Below, one piece after another: positions 7,216 through 15,145 of a DNA stretch of 20,455 bases. The notes under the pieces are model-generated. The model saw only the letters and a list, made by a program, of their open reading frames with translations, had not been told where the DNA came from and did no database searches. The stretch is from Candidatus Bathyarchaeota archaeon RBG_13_52_12 (lineage in GTDB: Archaea > Thermoproteota > Bathyarchaeia > TCS64). How positions within the stretch are numbered: the stretch's first letter is position 1; each line of letters opens with the position of its first letter. A program made the position numbers and the translations under genes. The stretch is taken from positions 18,563-39,017 of the forward strand of contig MEZF01000046.1 in NCBI GenBank assembly GCA_001774245.1. The letters are read 5' to 3'.

Positions 7216-8304
7216 ATGACTAGAATCGTTATACTCTACGATACATGGTCCAAAGCAGATGCGAAGCAGATCTGGGAAGAGATGCTAAAGGACAGCCTTG
7301 GCGATACTTACTCGAAACATGAGTTCATCTATCTAGAGAACAAAGCGGGTGCTTTCAAGTGGTCCACCGAGGCGAGTGAGAACGTAAAGGAAGCCTTCGG
7401 TGATCCCGACTACATCAAGCAAAACATCAAGGGGGCGGAGATAGTATTGAGCGGGTTCGCCCCAATTACCGGCTCCGTCATGGACTCTAACCCAGCCCTC
7501 AAGGTCATCGGAATAGCCCGCGGGGGCCCGGTAAACGTCGACGTCTCCGCCGCCACAGATAGAAAGATCATGGTCGTAGGCACTGTAGGAAGAAATGCAG
7601 AGTCTGTCGCTGATCAAACCCTTGGCTTCATCCTTTCTCAAGCTCGCCAGATCGCTCGCCACAACCTAGCAATAAAGACAGGCGAATACTTCGAACAATC
7701 AACAAAGATAGGGCGAGGAAAGTATCTAGATAGCTTCGAGTTTCAAGAACTTGGCGGGAAAACCCTTGGCTTGATCGGCTTCGGTGAAGTGGGAAAACGC
7801 GTCGCTAAGAGGGCGAACGCTTTTGGGATGAAGGTACAGGTCTTCGATCCTTACATAACGGTGGAATCCCTCGTTGATGAAGGATGCATTAAAAATGAGC
7901 TCGAAAACCTACTCATGAGCTCCGACTTCGTCTCCATCCATGCCAAACTAACACCCGAGACTACTCACATGCTAAACGCTGAGCGTCTCGCGTTGATGAA
8001 GCCCAAGGCAGTCATTATCAATACAGCTCGTGGGGAGATAATAGATGAGGCGGCACTCTACGAGGCACTAAAGTCCAAGAGGATCGCAAGCGCCGCCCTT
8101 GACGTCTTCGAGGAAGACCCTGTTAAACCCTCGAACCCACTCTTAAAGCTCGATAATGTTACAGTGACCCCCCATACAGCTGGGCGCTCACCCGAGGTTG
8201 ATAGCCGCGGCTATCAACAGGTTGCAGAGGCGACCGCCAAGTATCTCCGTGGTGAGAAGATCAAAAGAAACCAGCTTGCTAACCCAAAAGTCTTGGAGAG
8301 CTGA
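7216..8304 (+). CDS. D-isomer-specific 2-hydroxyacid dehydrogenase
   Basis: This NAD(P)-dependent dehydrogenase belongs to the D-3-phosphoglycerate dehydrogenase/hydroxypyruvate reductase superfamily and interconverts a D-2-hydroxyacid and the 2-oxoacid. At 362 residues it lacks an ACT domain, so it is not the regulated serine-pathway enzyme. Motifs: dinucleotide-binding GFGEVG (188-193), an acidic D211 after the second beta strand, which favours NAD over NADP, NTARGEIID with catalytic R272, the FEEDP acid (E299/E300), and catalytic H320 in TPHTAG. It is the first gene of a tight set with an FGGY kinase (6-nt gap) and a class II aldolase, so its substrate is probably an intermediate of that sugar or sugar-acid route. 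Glyoxylate/hydroxypyruvate reductase is an alternative, given the nearby glycerate kinase. The ATG has no ribosome site, suggesting a short-leader transcript. Confidence 0.9.
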   Translation: MTRIVILYDTWSKADAKQIWEEMLKDSLGDTYSKHEFIYLENKAGAFKWSTEASENVKEAFGDPDYIKQNIKGAEIVLSGFAPITGSVMDSNPALKVIGIARGGPVNVDVSAATDRKIMVVGTVGRNAESVADQTLGFILSQARQIARHNLAIKTGEYFEQSTKIGRGKYLDSFEFQELGGKTLGLIGFGEVGKRVAKRANAFGMKVQVFDPYITVESLVDEGCIKNELENLLMSSDFVSIHAKLTPETTHMLNAERLALMKPKAVIINTARGEIIDEAALYEALKSKRIASAALDVFEEDPVKPSNPLLKLDNVTVTPHTAGRSPEVDSRGYQQVAEATAKYLRGEKIKRNQLANPKVLES

Positions 8305-8310
8305 TCGTGT

Positions 8311-9795
8311 TTGTCGCCTGACTACCTCATGGCAATTGACTGCGGCTCAGGCGGCGTTAAGTGCTTCCTAGTTGATACCTTCGGTAAAATAGTGTCTCAA
8401 TCAGGTGTAGAATGGGATAGAGATGAATGGAATACAGAGATAGGTTGGCTAGCCATAAAAAAGGCGATCAGAAAGACCCTTAACACCTCTGATATCGAAC
8501 CTGAGCAGATAGCTGCCGTCAGTACAACGAGCATGAGGGAAGAATTTGTCCTCCTAGACGCAAAGGGTCGAGAAATAACATATGAGGTGACCCCAGACAT
8601 CTATACCCACGGAGACGAATTCAACAAAACCTACGGTGAGAGGATATACCACCTCTCCGGCCACTGGCCCGTACCCGGCTGGATAGCAGCGGGGAAGATG
8701 AAGTGGCTCAGGGACAAACACCCAGAGATACTGGCACGAGCACGCTTATTACTGATGATAAGTGACTGGGCTGGATACGTGTTAGGCGGTACACCCTACA
8801 CTGAGGGATCCAGCGCCTGCGAAACGTGCCTATTCAACGTTGAGAAGGGGGAATGGGCGTGGGAGCTGATTGATGAGATCGGCATCCCCATGGAGATATT
8901 CCCAAAAGTGATGCATAATGGGACACAGGTCTCGCAGGTCACCGGCAAAGCCGCCAGAGGCACATCGCTTCTAGAAGGAACTCCAGTGGTCGTCGGAGGA
9001 GCCGACACCCAATGCGGCCTCCTCGGCTGCGTTGCGTACAAGACGGGCGATGTCGTAGCAGTTGGCGGGACGACCACGCCTGTACAGATGGTTACCGACA
9101 GGCCTGTCTTCGACAAGAAAAAACGCACATGGACGAACATGCATGCCACAACAGGAAAGTGGGTAATAGAGAGCAACGCGGGACGAACAGGATGGGTCTA
9201 CAGGTGGTTCAGGGACAACATCCTTTGCGAGAAAGCCAACACAAAGGTTTACGAGACGATGAACGCCATCGCTGAAACCACGCCGCCAGGATCTAACAGT
9301 GTCCAAATATTCTTAGGCCCACGCGTCTTCAACTCGGGCCCCCCCTACTTGGAGGAGTACTATCTCAGCGACATCGCAGTCCCTCCAACAATAATAGGCT
9401 CCTCCAAATTCACAAGAGGAGACCTCGCTAGAGCAATAATTGAGGCGAACTGTTACGCTGTCCGGGCGAATCTAGAGCAGCTCACTGAGATAACCGGACG
9501 CGAGATAAAGAAGCTCGGCTTTTGTGGGGGTAACTCAAAGTCAAACCTCTGGAACGAGATTCAGTCAGCCGTGCTTGGAAAGCCAGTGATTGTGCCCGTT
9601 GAAAGGGATGCATCCGCCATCGGAGTCTCCATCTGCGCAGCGGTTGGGTCTGGGTTATACAGTGACATTGGTGAAGCCGTGAAGTCAATGGTGCAGATGA
9701 AGCCGGTTCGAGCTAACAGGGAACTCGTAGAGCGATACGATGGGTTTTATCACTCATGGCTTGAGACTCGTCGCCGGCTTTCGGGGATCTTATAA
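8311..9795 (+). CDS. FGGY-family carbohydrate kinase, LsrK-like
   Basis: The 494-residue protein has both FGGY actin-like domains: phosphate loop DCGSGG (10-15), the catalytic aspartate in GGADTQCG (D232), GGTTTPVQ, and a C-terminal GGNSKSNLW adenosine-binding segment near 406. Several stretches resemble the autoinducer-2 kinase LsrK as I remember it: AVSTTSMRE, LLMISDWAGYVLGG, GTPVVVGG and YRWFRDN. That makes it closer to LsrK than to glycerol kinase or xylulokinase. No Lsr transporter, LsrF or LsrG is nearby, so a role in AI-2 is unlikely; a related linear polyol, ketose or sugar acid is more plausible, with its phosphate cleaved by the aldolase that follows. The TTG start at 8311 follows GGAG at 8295-8298 in the end of the dehydrogenase gene; ATG at 8329 is an alternative. 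Confidence 0.88.
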   Translation: MSPDYLMAIDCGSGGVKCFLVDTFGKIVSQSGVEWDRDEWNTEIGWLAIKKAIRKTLNTSDIEPEQIAAVSTTSMREEFVLLDAKGREITYEVTPDIYTHGDEFNKTYGERIYHLSGHWPVPGWIAAGKMKWLRDKHPEILARARLLLMISDWAGYVLGGTPYTEGSSACETCLFNVEKGEWAWELIDEIGIPMEIFPKVMHNGTQVSQVTGKAARGTSLLEGTPVVVGGADTQCGLLGCVAYKTGDVVAVGGTTTPVQMVTDRPVFDKKKRTWTNMHATTGKWVIESNAGRTGWVYRWFRDNILCEKANTKVYETMNAIAETTPPGSNSVQIFLGPRVFNSGPPYLEEYYLSDIAVPPTIIGSSKFTRGDLARAIIEANCYAVRANLEQLTEITGREIKKLGFCGGNSKSNLWNEIQSAVLGKPVIVPVERDASAIGVSICAAVGSGLYSDIGEAVKSMVQMKPVRANRELVERYDGFYHSWLETRRRLSGIL

Positions 9796-9826
9796 GAGGG
9801 AAGCATTCGAGACGTATTGATCGTTG

Positions 9827-10489
9827 ATGGATCCCGTCGAGAAAGACCTCAGGGAACGCCTCGCTAAGGTCGGTCGTGAGATATTTTCTGAGGGATTGAC
9901 ACACGGTGCATCCGGGAACATAAGCGCCAGAGTCCCGGGCACAAATAAATGCATAATTAAACCCAGCGGCTACAGCTTCGCCGAGCTTGAACCCCACCAT
10001 TTTATTGTTGTTGACATAGACACTAGGAAGGTCTTAGAAGGGAACGAGAAGCCGAGCATCGAGACGCCGTTCCACACGAAGCTGTATAGACAGTGGCCCG
10101 ATGCTGGCGGCGTCGTTCACGTCCACCCCCACTACTCGACCATCCTCTCCATAATCGGGGAAGAGATCATACCAATGGGGATAGAGATCACTGAGGCGCC
10201 CGCCCTCGCGAAGGGTATCTCCGTAGCTAAATTCGCTCCACCAGGCACCGATGAGCTAGCTGACAACCTCGTCGAGGCGATGAAGGAAAACGTTGCTGCG
10301 CTCATGCCCCACCACGGCTTAACAACGATAGGGAAGACCATAGAAGAGGCAGCCACAAACTCCAGGATAGTGGAATTCCTCGCTAAACTTCACTACGAAG
10401 TCATGTTAGTAGGCAAGCCACGCCCCTTAAGAGAGGATGTACTGAAAGGCCTCGTTGAGAGGGCGAAGCAAAAGGGGCTACTAATCTAA
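9827..10489 (+). CDS. Class II aldolase/adducin-family protein (fuculose-1-phosphate aldolase type)
   Basis: This 220-residue zinc-dependent aldolase cleaves or forms a phosphorylated ketose or related acid. Motifs are GASGNIS (27-33), KPSG (45-48), a catalytic glutamate in SIETPFH (E79), and the zinc ligands H98 and H100 in HVHPH plus H163 in HHG. The length matches L-fuculose-phosphate and L-ribulose-phosphate-4-epimerase relatives. It could be an aldolase (probably giving dihydroxyacetone phosphate or a pyruvate-level product), an epimerase or a decarboxylase; the sequence does not decide. It follows the FGGY kinase by 31 nt. ATG at 9827 was chosen over the adjoining TTG at 9824. The last 9 bases overlap the end of the convergent FrhB-like gene. 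Confidence 0.88.
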   Translation: MDPVEKDLRERLAKVGREIFSEGLTHGASGNISARVPGTNKCIIKPSGYSFAELEPHHFIVVDIDTRKVLEGNEKPSIETPFHTKLYRQWPDAGGVVHVHPHYSTILSIIGEEIIPMGIEITEAPALAKGISVAKFAPPGTDELADNLVEAMKENVAALMPHHGLTTIGKTIEEAATNSRIVEFLAKLHYEVMLVGKPRPLREDVLKGLVERAKQKGLLI

Positions 10490-11518
10490 AGGTTTGCCGC
10501 TGTTTTCCTTCTTCTTCATATCGCTAAGCCGATCCACAAGGCTCATCCCTGGCTGGTAATCCTTTAGGGGTTTCACCTCTATGAGGCCTTTTTTCTCCGC
10601 CACCCTCAGGGCAGCCTCTCCCTTCTGAGTTCTCACTAAGACTGTAGAATTGCCATCAGGCGAACCTACATTACCAATGGACAAGTCAGCAAGCTCCGAT
10701 GTGTAATCGAGACAAACCCTGCAACAATTTCGTGACAGTTCCTTTAACTTCCTTATCTTAGCCTCAAAGGGTAGCTCCCCCTCCCTGTGGGCGATGAATT
10801 TACCACTCTTAATCTCAAACTTCTTTACCTTCTCAGGGTCAACACCCTGAGCCTTTAGGTAAGCCATCAGCTTGTCGTAATTGAACGTCTCCATACAGAA
10901 TAGCCCAAGTGCTAGAGTGTCGGTCTCTGATGCATTCTTTTGACGCCTCCTGAGTGCTTGAATTTGGCAGGGGGTACTGACAAACGCCAGCTTCTTAACG
11001 CCTTCTTTTTCAGCCTGCTTCACCGCAAGTAGCATAGGAGCAGAGGTGTACTTCGTCCCAGCGCATTCAATCACGGTGTGATTATCTCTTGCAAGAACTG
11101 GTACCGGAAACCAAGCCTTCTCTTTATCGAGCCCCGCAACGACGGCGCTAGCACCCACATCGAGACAACTAAGAAGAATCGAGGTAACAGCCCCACCATC
11201 CTGCGCGTGTTCCTTGACCTTAGGTTGCAACGTCCTGACGGCGTAAGCCCCAAGAAGGATACCATGAGCTGCCTCATCAGCAGACCTATTCCTCCCAAGA
11301 GCACCAACTTCAGATTCACCGAAGTCATGCTCTACTCTAGGACAAGCCATGTAACACTCTCCACATGCAGTACATTTTCCTGTCAGCTTAGGTAATCCAT
11401 CGACAAAGCTTATGGCATCAACCGGGCAGATCGATACACAAGAACCACAGGCAACGCATCTTTCAGGTCTAATTACCTCGACAAGTAGATGTCCAAACAC
11501 TTTTGGTTTCGTAGTCAT
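10481..11518 (-). CDS. Ferredoxin-FrhB fusion: F420 hydrogenase/dehydrogenase beta-subunit family
   Basis: Numbered from ATG 11518, the 345-residue protein begins with two [4Fe-4S] motifs, C21-C24-C27-C31-P and C49-C52-C55-C59-P, followed by the FrhB N-terminal and C-terminal domains. These include DGGAVTS, the STPCQIQALR segment, NCCRVCLDYTSELADLSIGNVG and STVLVRT. Members bind FAD and flavin-linked F420 and pass electrons between iron-sulfur clusters and coenzyme F420 (FrhB, FpoF, FqoF, F420-dependent sulfite reductase, formate dehydrogenase FdhB). With F420-dependent Mtd nearby, ferredoxin:F420 electron exchange is a sensible guess, but partner subunits are not visible. The longer frame beginning at 11578 was rejected because those codons cover a TATA-like AAAAAGTTAAA about 30 bp upstream of ATG 11518 and have no family character. 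A short or absent leader is likely. Confidence 0.88.
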   Translation of the reverse strand: MTTKPKVFGHLLVEVIRPERCVACGSCVSICPVDAISFVDGLPKLTGKCTACGECYMACPRVEHDFGESEVGALGRNRSADEAAHGILLGAYAVRTLQPKVKEHAQDGGAVTSILLSCLDVGASAVVAGLDKEKAWFPVPVLARDNHTVIECAGTKYTSAPMLLAVKQAEKEGVKKLAFVSTPCQIQALRRRQKNASETDTLALGLFCMETFNYDKLMAYLKAQGVDPEKVKKFEIKSGKFIAHREGELPFEAKIRKLKELSRNCCRVCLDYTSELADLSIGNVGSPDGNSTVLVRTQKGEAALRVAEKKGLIEVKPLKDYQPGMSLVDRLSDMKKKENSGKPLD

Positions 11519-11543
11519 GATATGGGAATGTGAGCGAATCCGT

Positions 11544-11554
11544 TTAACTTTTTC
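11544..11554 (-). promoter_or_regulatory. TATA-like box for the FrhB-like gene
   Basis: Read on the minus strand this is AAAAAGTTAAA, centred about 30 bp before the ATG at 11518. That would place transcription start within a few bases of the start codon, consistent with a leaderless mRNA. Confidence 0.4.
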
Positions 11555-11682
11555 TTCAGAAAAAACATTTTGAAGCATTGAGACAAATAAGTCTGATAAT
11601 ACGCCTCGTATTGCTAATGTATTTATCTAACGAATATAATCCTAAAATAATTAGCCCATCCAAAAACTTGGAGGTTAGTGAA

Positions 11683-11937
11683 ATGAGTTTCAAGAGATCT
11701 AAGCCTACAAGCCCAGAGACATGCCCCGGGATTAGGGATTTTATTCGGCCAACACTTGCTTACACAAAATGTGTATCATGTGGTGGCGACGTTGAGATCT
11801 GGAGTGATGAGGACACCGGTGTATGTCTGAAATGTGGAAAAATATGGTCAAGGCCAGATAGTAAGTCATCCTGCTTGGACTACTGTGAGTACGCCGAAAA
11901 ATGCAGAGAAATCATCAAGATGCGTACAAATAAGTAA
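11683..11937 (+). CDS. Small cysteine-rich zinc-ribbon protein
   Basis: The 84-residue protein has a zinc ribbon with C30-x2-C33 (CVSCGG) and C48-x2-C51 (CLKCGK). Four further cysteines lie outside the ribbon: C14 in TCPG, and C64, C68 and C74 in SCLDYCEYAEKC. They could bind a second metal or a cluster. I do not know a function; similar CxxCGGxVE ribbons ending in SCLDxCxxAxxC occur, from memory, as small proteins or domain tails in anaerobes. The frame is open back to 11578, but GGAGGT at 11670-11675 sits 7 nt before ATG 11683, which fixes this start. It is divergent from the FrhB-like gene and lies just before mtd, so a role linked to redox or C1 metabolism is possible but unproved. Confidence 0.75.
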   Translation: MSFKRSKPTSPETCPGIRDFIRPTLAYTKCVSCGGDVEIWSDEDTGVCLKCGKIWSRPDSKSSCLDYCEYAEKCREIIKMRTNK

Positions 11938-11982
11938 ATTCATACTTCTCATTTCTTACATCTTTAATCTGAGATAACTCTA

Positions 11983-12034
11983 TTTTATATAGTAAAATAT
12001 TATACGTGCTACTGAACAACTTCTTTTAGGTGGA
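11983..12034 (+). promoter_or_regulatory. mtd promoter and ribosome-binding site
   Basis: A TATA-like TTTTATAT at 11983-11990 is followed by AGGTGGA at 12028-12034, five bases before the mtd ATG. This suggests that mtd has its own promoter and a short leader of roughly 25 bases. Confidence 0.5.
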
Positions 12035-12039
12035 GTATA

Positions 12040-12873
12040 ATGGTTTTAATCGGTTTCCTCAAGGTAGGTAACATAGCGACCGCGCCAATGATCGAGCTCC
12101 TTCTCGACGAGAGGGCCGAAAGGGAGGACATGGAGGTCAGAGTCGTCTCCTCAGGAGCTAACATGGGTGGAAGACAGTCTGAGGAGGTTGCAAGGATCAT
12201 GGTTGGTCTTAAGCCGGACCTAGTGTTTGTAACGAGCCCTAATGCCAGCACAAAAGGACCGACGAAAGCGAGGGAGCTGATATCAGCCTCCGGTATTCCG
12301 GTGGTCGTCGTTTCAGATGGCCCAAGGAGTCTTATCGAGGAGCTTCAGGGCAAGGGGATGGGCTGTATAATAGTTGAAGCCGACTCGATGATCGGGGCAC
12401 GCAGGGAGTTTCTTGACCCGATTGAGATGGCCCTCTTCAACGCTGATGCGACCAAGGTGCTCTCAGTGACCGGGGTCTATAGTCTAATATACCAGACGAT
12501 CGACGCTCTGATCGAGAAACTGAAGTCGAGTGAAAAGCTCGAATTACCTTCGCTAAACATTACCCGTGAAAAAGCGCTAAAGGTTTCAGGCTTATCAAAC
12601 CCATACTCATTGGCAAAGGCAGGAGCATCCTACGAGATGGCGAAGCGTGTTTCAACCCTCACAACTGAGGCTTGCTTCAAGGAGAAGGACTGGACAATTT
12701 ATACCGCTCTTTGCGCCACGGCTCACGAGCTTATGAGAACAGCGGCTTTGGTAGCGGATAATGCCAGGGAAATAGAAAAATATGGAGACAATGTAATGCG
12801 TAAACCACACTACGACGATGGGTCTCACCTGATAAAGAAGAGACTAATCGAAAAACCAGAGAAACAAAAATAA
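12040..12873 (+). CDS. mtd: F420-dependent methylene-tetrahydromethanopterin dehydrogenase
   Basis: Mtd reversibly reduces methenyl-H4MPT to methylene-H4MPT with reduced F420. It is a cytoplasmic enzyme of the C1 pathway in methanogens, Archaeoglobus and other archaea. The 277-residue length is standard. The N-terminus is characteristic (KVGNIATAPMIELLLDERAERED and SSGANMGG), as are the central FVTSPNASTKGPTKARE and VSDGP segments, SMIGARREFLDPIEMALFNAD, and the C-terminal KPHYDDGSHLIKK. The start is set by AGGTGGA five bases upstream. It shows that the host uses both F420 and H4MPT. Mch and the Fwd genes are 4-5 kb further on, on the same strand, separated by an acyl-CoA synthetase, a DRTGG protein and a regulator. 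A pyrimidine/T-rich stretch after the stop may end the transcript. Confidence 0.96.
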   Translation: MVLIGFLKVGNIATAPMIELLLDERAEREDMEVRVVSSGANMGGRQSEEVARIMVGLKPDLVFVTSPNASTKGPTKARELISASGIPVVVVSDGPRSLIEELQGKGMGCIIVEADSMIGARREFLDPIEMALFNADATKVLSVTGVYSLIYQTIDALIEKLKSSEKLELPSLNITREKALKVSGLSNPYSLAKAGASYEMAKRVSTLTTEACFKEKDWTIYTALCATAHELMRTAALVADNAREIEKYGDNVMRKPHYDDGSHLIKKRLIEKPEKQK

Positions 12874-12880
12874 CTATTTT

Positions 12881-12892
12881 CCAACCTCTTTT
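12881..12892 (+). terminator. Pyrimidine-rich terminator candidate after mtd
   Basis: CCAACCTCTTTT lies 7 bases after the mtd stop. It shares the CCAACC-then-T layout of the element after EF-2, but with a shorter T-tract. Confidence 0.35.
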
Positions 12893-12991
12893 CAAATAAA
12901 TTAAAACTTACTAGGAATTTTTATCCTAAAGGCGAGAGATATTTTTCATGAACCTTTTTATTTTTGATGATTTCTAGTAACTTGAATCCAG

Positions 12992-15115
12992 GTGTCTCAG
13001 AAAAGTACTAGCTTGAATCTTGATGCAATATTCCATCCAGACTCAGTCGCCATAATAGGCGCCTCAAGGACACCTGGTAAGATTGGCTACATATTAACAA
13101 ATAACATGCTCAACTCGGGATTCAAGGGAAATATCTACCCGGTGAACCCTGGGGCAGATGAGATCCTTGGATTGAAGTGTTACCCATCTGTACTTGATAT
13201 TCCAAATGATGTTGATCTATCCGTGATCACCATCCCCTCTGCTTCGGTCCTACAGGCGGCTGAAGAATGCGGGAAAAAGGGCGTAAAGGCCCTAGTTGTG
13301 ATATCAGCGGGTTTCAAGGAGACAGGACACGAAGGTTCAGTCCTAGAGCAACAACTTGTTGAGATAGGTAAACGGTACGGGATGCGGATCCAGGGACCTA
13401 ACTGTCTCGGTTTAGTAAACACATTGACGCCATTGAACCTAAGTTTTGCAGTTGATATGCCGAGACGAGGAAAGATAGGATTCATCTCCCAGAGCGGAGC
13501 TCTCGGGACTGCTGTGCTTGACTGGGTCATAAAAGAGAATATAGGCTTCCATAGCTTCATCAGCCTAGGAAATAAGGCTGACCTCGACGAGATCGACTTT
13601 CTGGAAGCAATGAGCGAGGACGACGAGGTCACGGTCATTCTACTTTACCTCGAGTCGATTGAGGAGGGTAGAAGGTTCCTCGAGGCTTCCACAAGAATTG
13701 TTAAGAAAAAACCCATCGTTATCCTAAAGGGTGGAACCTCTTCAGCCGGTGCCAGGGCAGCAGGGAGTCATACGGGTGCGCTTGTAGGAAGCTTCCTCGC
13801 TTACCAGACTGCATTCAACAAGGCTGGAGTGATCCTAGCCAATAGTATTGAGGAACTCTTTGACTATGGGTTAGTCTTTACTGAGCAGCCCTTACCAAAA
13901 GGCGAGGGGATAGCCTTAATCACAAATGCTGGAGGCCCTGGTATCCTCGCGACTGATCTTAGTGAAAAGCTTGGCGTCAAGATCTCTTCAATATCGAGCG
14001 AGGTTCAGGGTATACTCCGTAAGAACCTTCCCCCTGCATCAGCGACGGGTAACCCCATTGATGTCCTGGGTGACGCGAAGGCGGATCGATATGCATTCGC
14101 TCTTAAGGAGGTGGTAAAAGACGATGGCGTTAATGCCATTATAGTGTTACTTACCCCACAGGCTATGACGGAGAGCTTGGAGACTGCAAAGAACATAGTT
14201 GAGATGAAGTCAGCCCTAAACCAGAAGCCCATCCTTGCTGTCTTCATGGGAGGCAAGACGGTTGAGGAGGCTACAAGTTACTTAATGAACAACGGAGTTC
14301 CATGCTTCGATTTTCCTGAGAAGGCGATTCAGGCGATATCGGCAATGTATAGATATACGCGCTTTTTGAAGCTTCCAGTCTTTTCATTAAAAAGATTCGA
14401 TGATGTCAACTCGACCAGAGTTAAGACGGTGATTAATGCTGCTCGTATGGATAACAGAGTTGTGCTCCTCTCTACCGAAGCAGCAGATCTCGTAGAAGCC
14501 TATGGCATACCAGTTCCTCAGAATAAGCTGGCTGTAAATACAGATGAGGCAGTTGAATACGCGGAGAAGCTTGGCTACCCCGTTGTTCTCAGGATCGTCT
14601 CCCCTGACATCCTCCATAAGACAGATGTCGGCGGTGTAGCTTTGAACCTTAACTCTTCCAACGACGTGAGAACAGCATTTGACCAGATGATGACTAGCGT
14701 CAATAAATTCGTTCCACACGCAAGGATCTATGGCGTGATGGTCTACCACATGATTCCTAGGGGTCGCGAGATGATCATAGGAATGAGCAAAGATTTACAA
14801 TTCGGCCCTCTTCTCATGTTTGGCCTCGGAGGAATCTATGTTAATTTCCTGAAAGACGTTTCCTTCCGCCTAGCTCCCCTTACAGACAATGAGGCAGGAG
14901 AGATGATGGAAGATACGAAAGCCTACACGCTGCTGAAGGGGATTAGAGGCGAAGATCCTTCTGACGTATCTGCACTCAAGGACATGATCTTGAGGGTGAG
15001 CCAATTGGTTATTGACTTTCCGGAAATTGTGGAGATGGACATCAATCCAGTAGTCGTATACAAGGCTGAGGAGGGTGCCTACGCCCTCGACGTAAAGATC
15101 ACCCTGTCAAAATAA
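12992..15115 (+). CDS. Acetate-CoA ligase (ADP-forming), fused alpha-beta subunits
   Basis: The enzyme converts acyl-CoA, ADP and Pi to acid, CoA and ATP, the usual archaeal route from acetyl-CoA to acetate. The order is a CoA-binding Rossmann domain (FHPDSVAIIGASRTPGKIGY, 14-33), two succinyl-CoA-ligase-like domains with the phosphohistidine motif AAGSHTGAL (H260), and a C-terminal ATP-grasp domain (about 490-707) with SPDILHKTDVGGV. H542 in that last motif matches the second histidine of two-subunit enzymes, and GREMIIG and FGLGGIYVNFLKDVSFR follow. The 707-residue fused form is common in archaea. Substrate range (acetate, aryl acids, other acids) cannot be read here. A GTG at 12992 is used; a TAG-TAA pair lies close upstream. 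The DRTGG protein follows after 30 nt. Confidence 0.92.
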   Translation: MSQKSTSLNLDAIFHPDSVAIIGASRTPGKIGYILTNNMLNSGFKGNIYPVNPGADEILGLKCYPSVLDIPNDVDLSVITIPSASVLQAAEECGKKGVKALVVISAGFKETGHEGSVLEQQLVEIGKRYGMRIQGPNCLGLVNTLTPLNLSFAVDMPRRGKIGFISQSGALGTAVLDWVIKENIGFHSFISLGNKADLDEIDFLEAMSEDDEVTVILLYLESIEEGRRFLEASTRIVKKKPIVILKGGTSSAGARAAGSHTGALVGSFLAYQTAFNKAGVILANSIEELFDYGLVFTEQPLPKGEGIALITNAGGPGILATDLSEKLGVKISSISSEVQGILRKNLPPASATGNPIDVLGDAKADRYAFALKEVVKDDGVNAIIVLLTPQAMTESLETAKNIVEMKSALNQKPILAVFMGGKTVEEATSYLMNNGVPCFDFPEKAIQAISAMYRYTRFLKLPVFSLKRFDDVNSTRVKTVINAARMDNRVVLLSTEAADLVEAYGIPVPQNKLAVNTDEAVEYAEKLGYPVVLRIVSPDILHKTDVGGVALNLNSSNDVRTAFDQMMTSVNKFVPHARIYGVMVYHMIPRGREMIIGMSKDLQFGPLLMFGLGGIYVNFLKDVSFRLAPLTDNEAGEMMEDTKAYTLLKGIRGEDPSDVSALKDMILRVSQLVIDFPEIVEMDINPVVVYKAEEGAYALDVKITLSK

Positions 15116-15145
15116 CTTTAACTATGAAGTGATGTGATCATAAAC

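Noticed and set aside
8311..9795. True autoinducer-2 quorum-sensing kinase
   Set aside because: Sequence resemblance to LsrK is clear, but no AI-2 transporter, regulator, LsrF or LsrG is nearby, so a signalling role is not supported.
11519..11578. Upstream start for the FrhB-like protein at 11578 (20 extra residues)
   Set aside because: The region contains the TATA-like box and gives a lysine/serine-rich leader with no family resemblance; ATG 11518 fits better.
11578..11682. Upstream start for the zinc-ribbon protein at 11578
   Set aside because: A strong GGAGGT sits 7 nt before ATG 11683, and the extra 35 residues look like translated promoter DNA that would overlap the divergent promoter.
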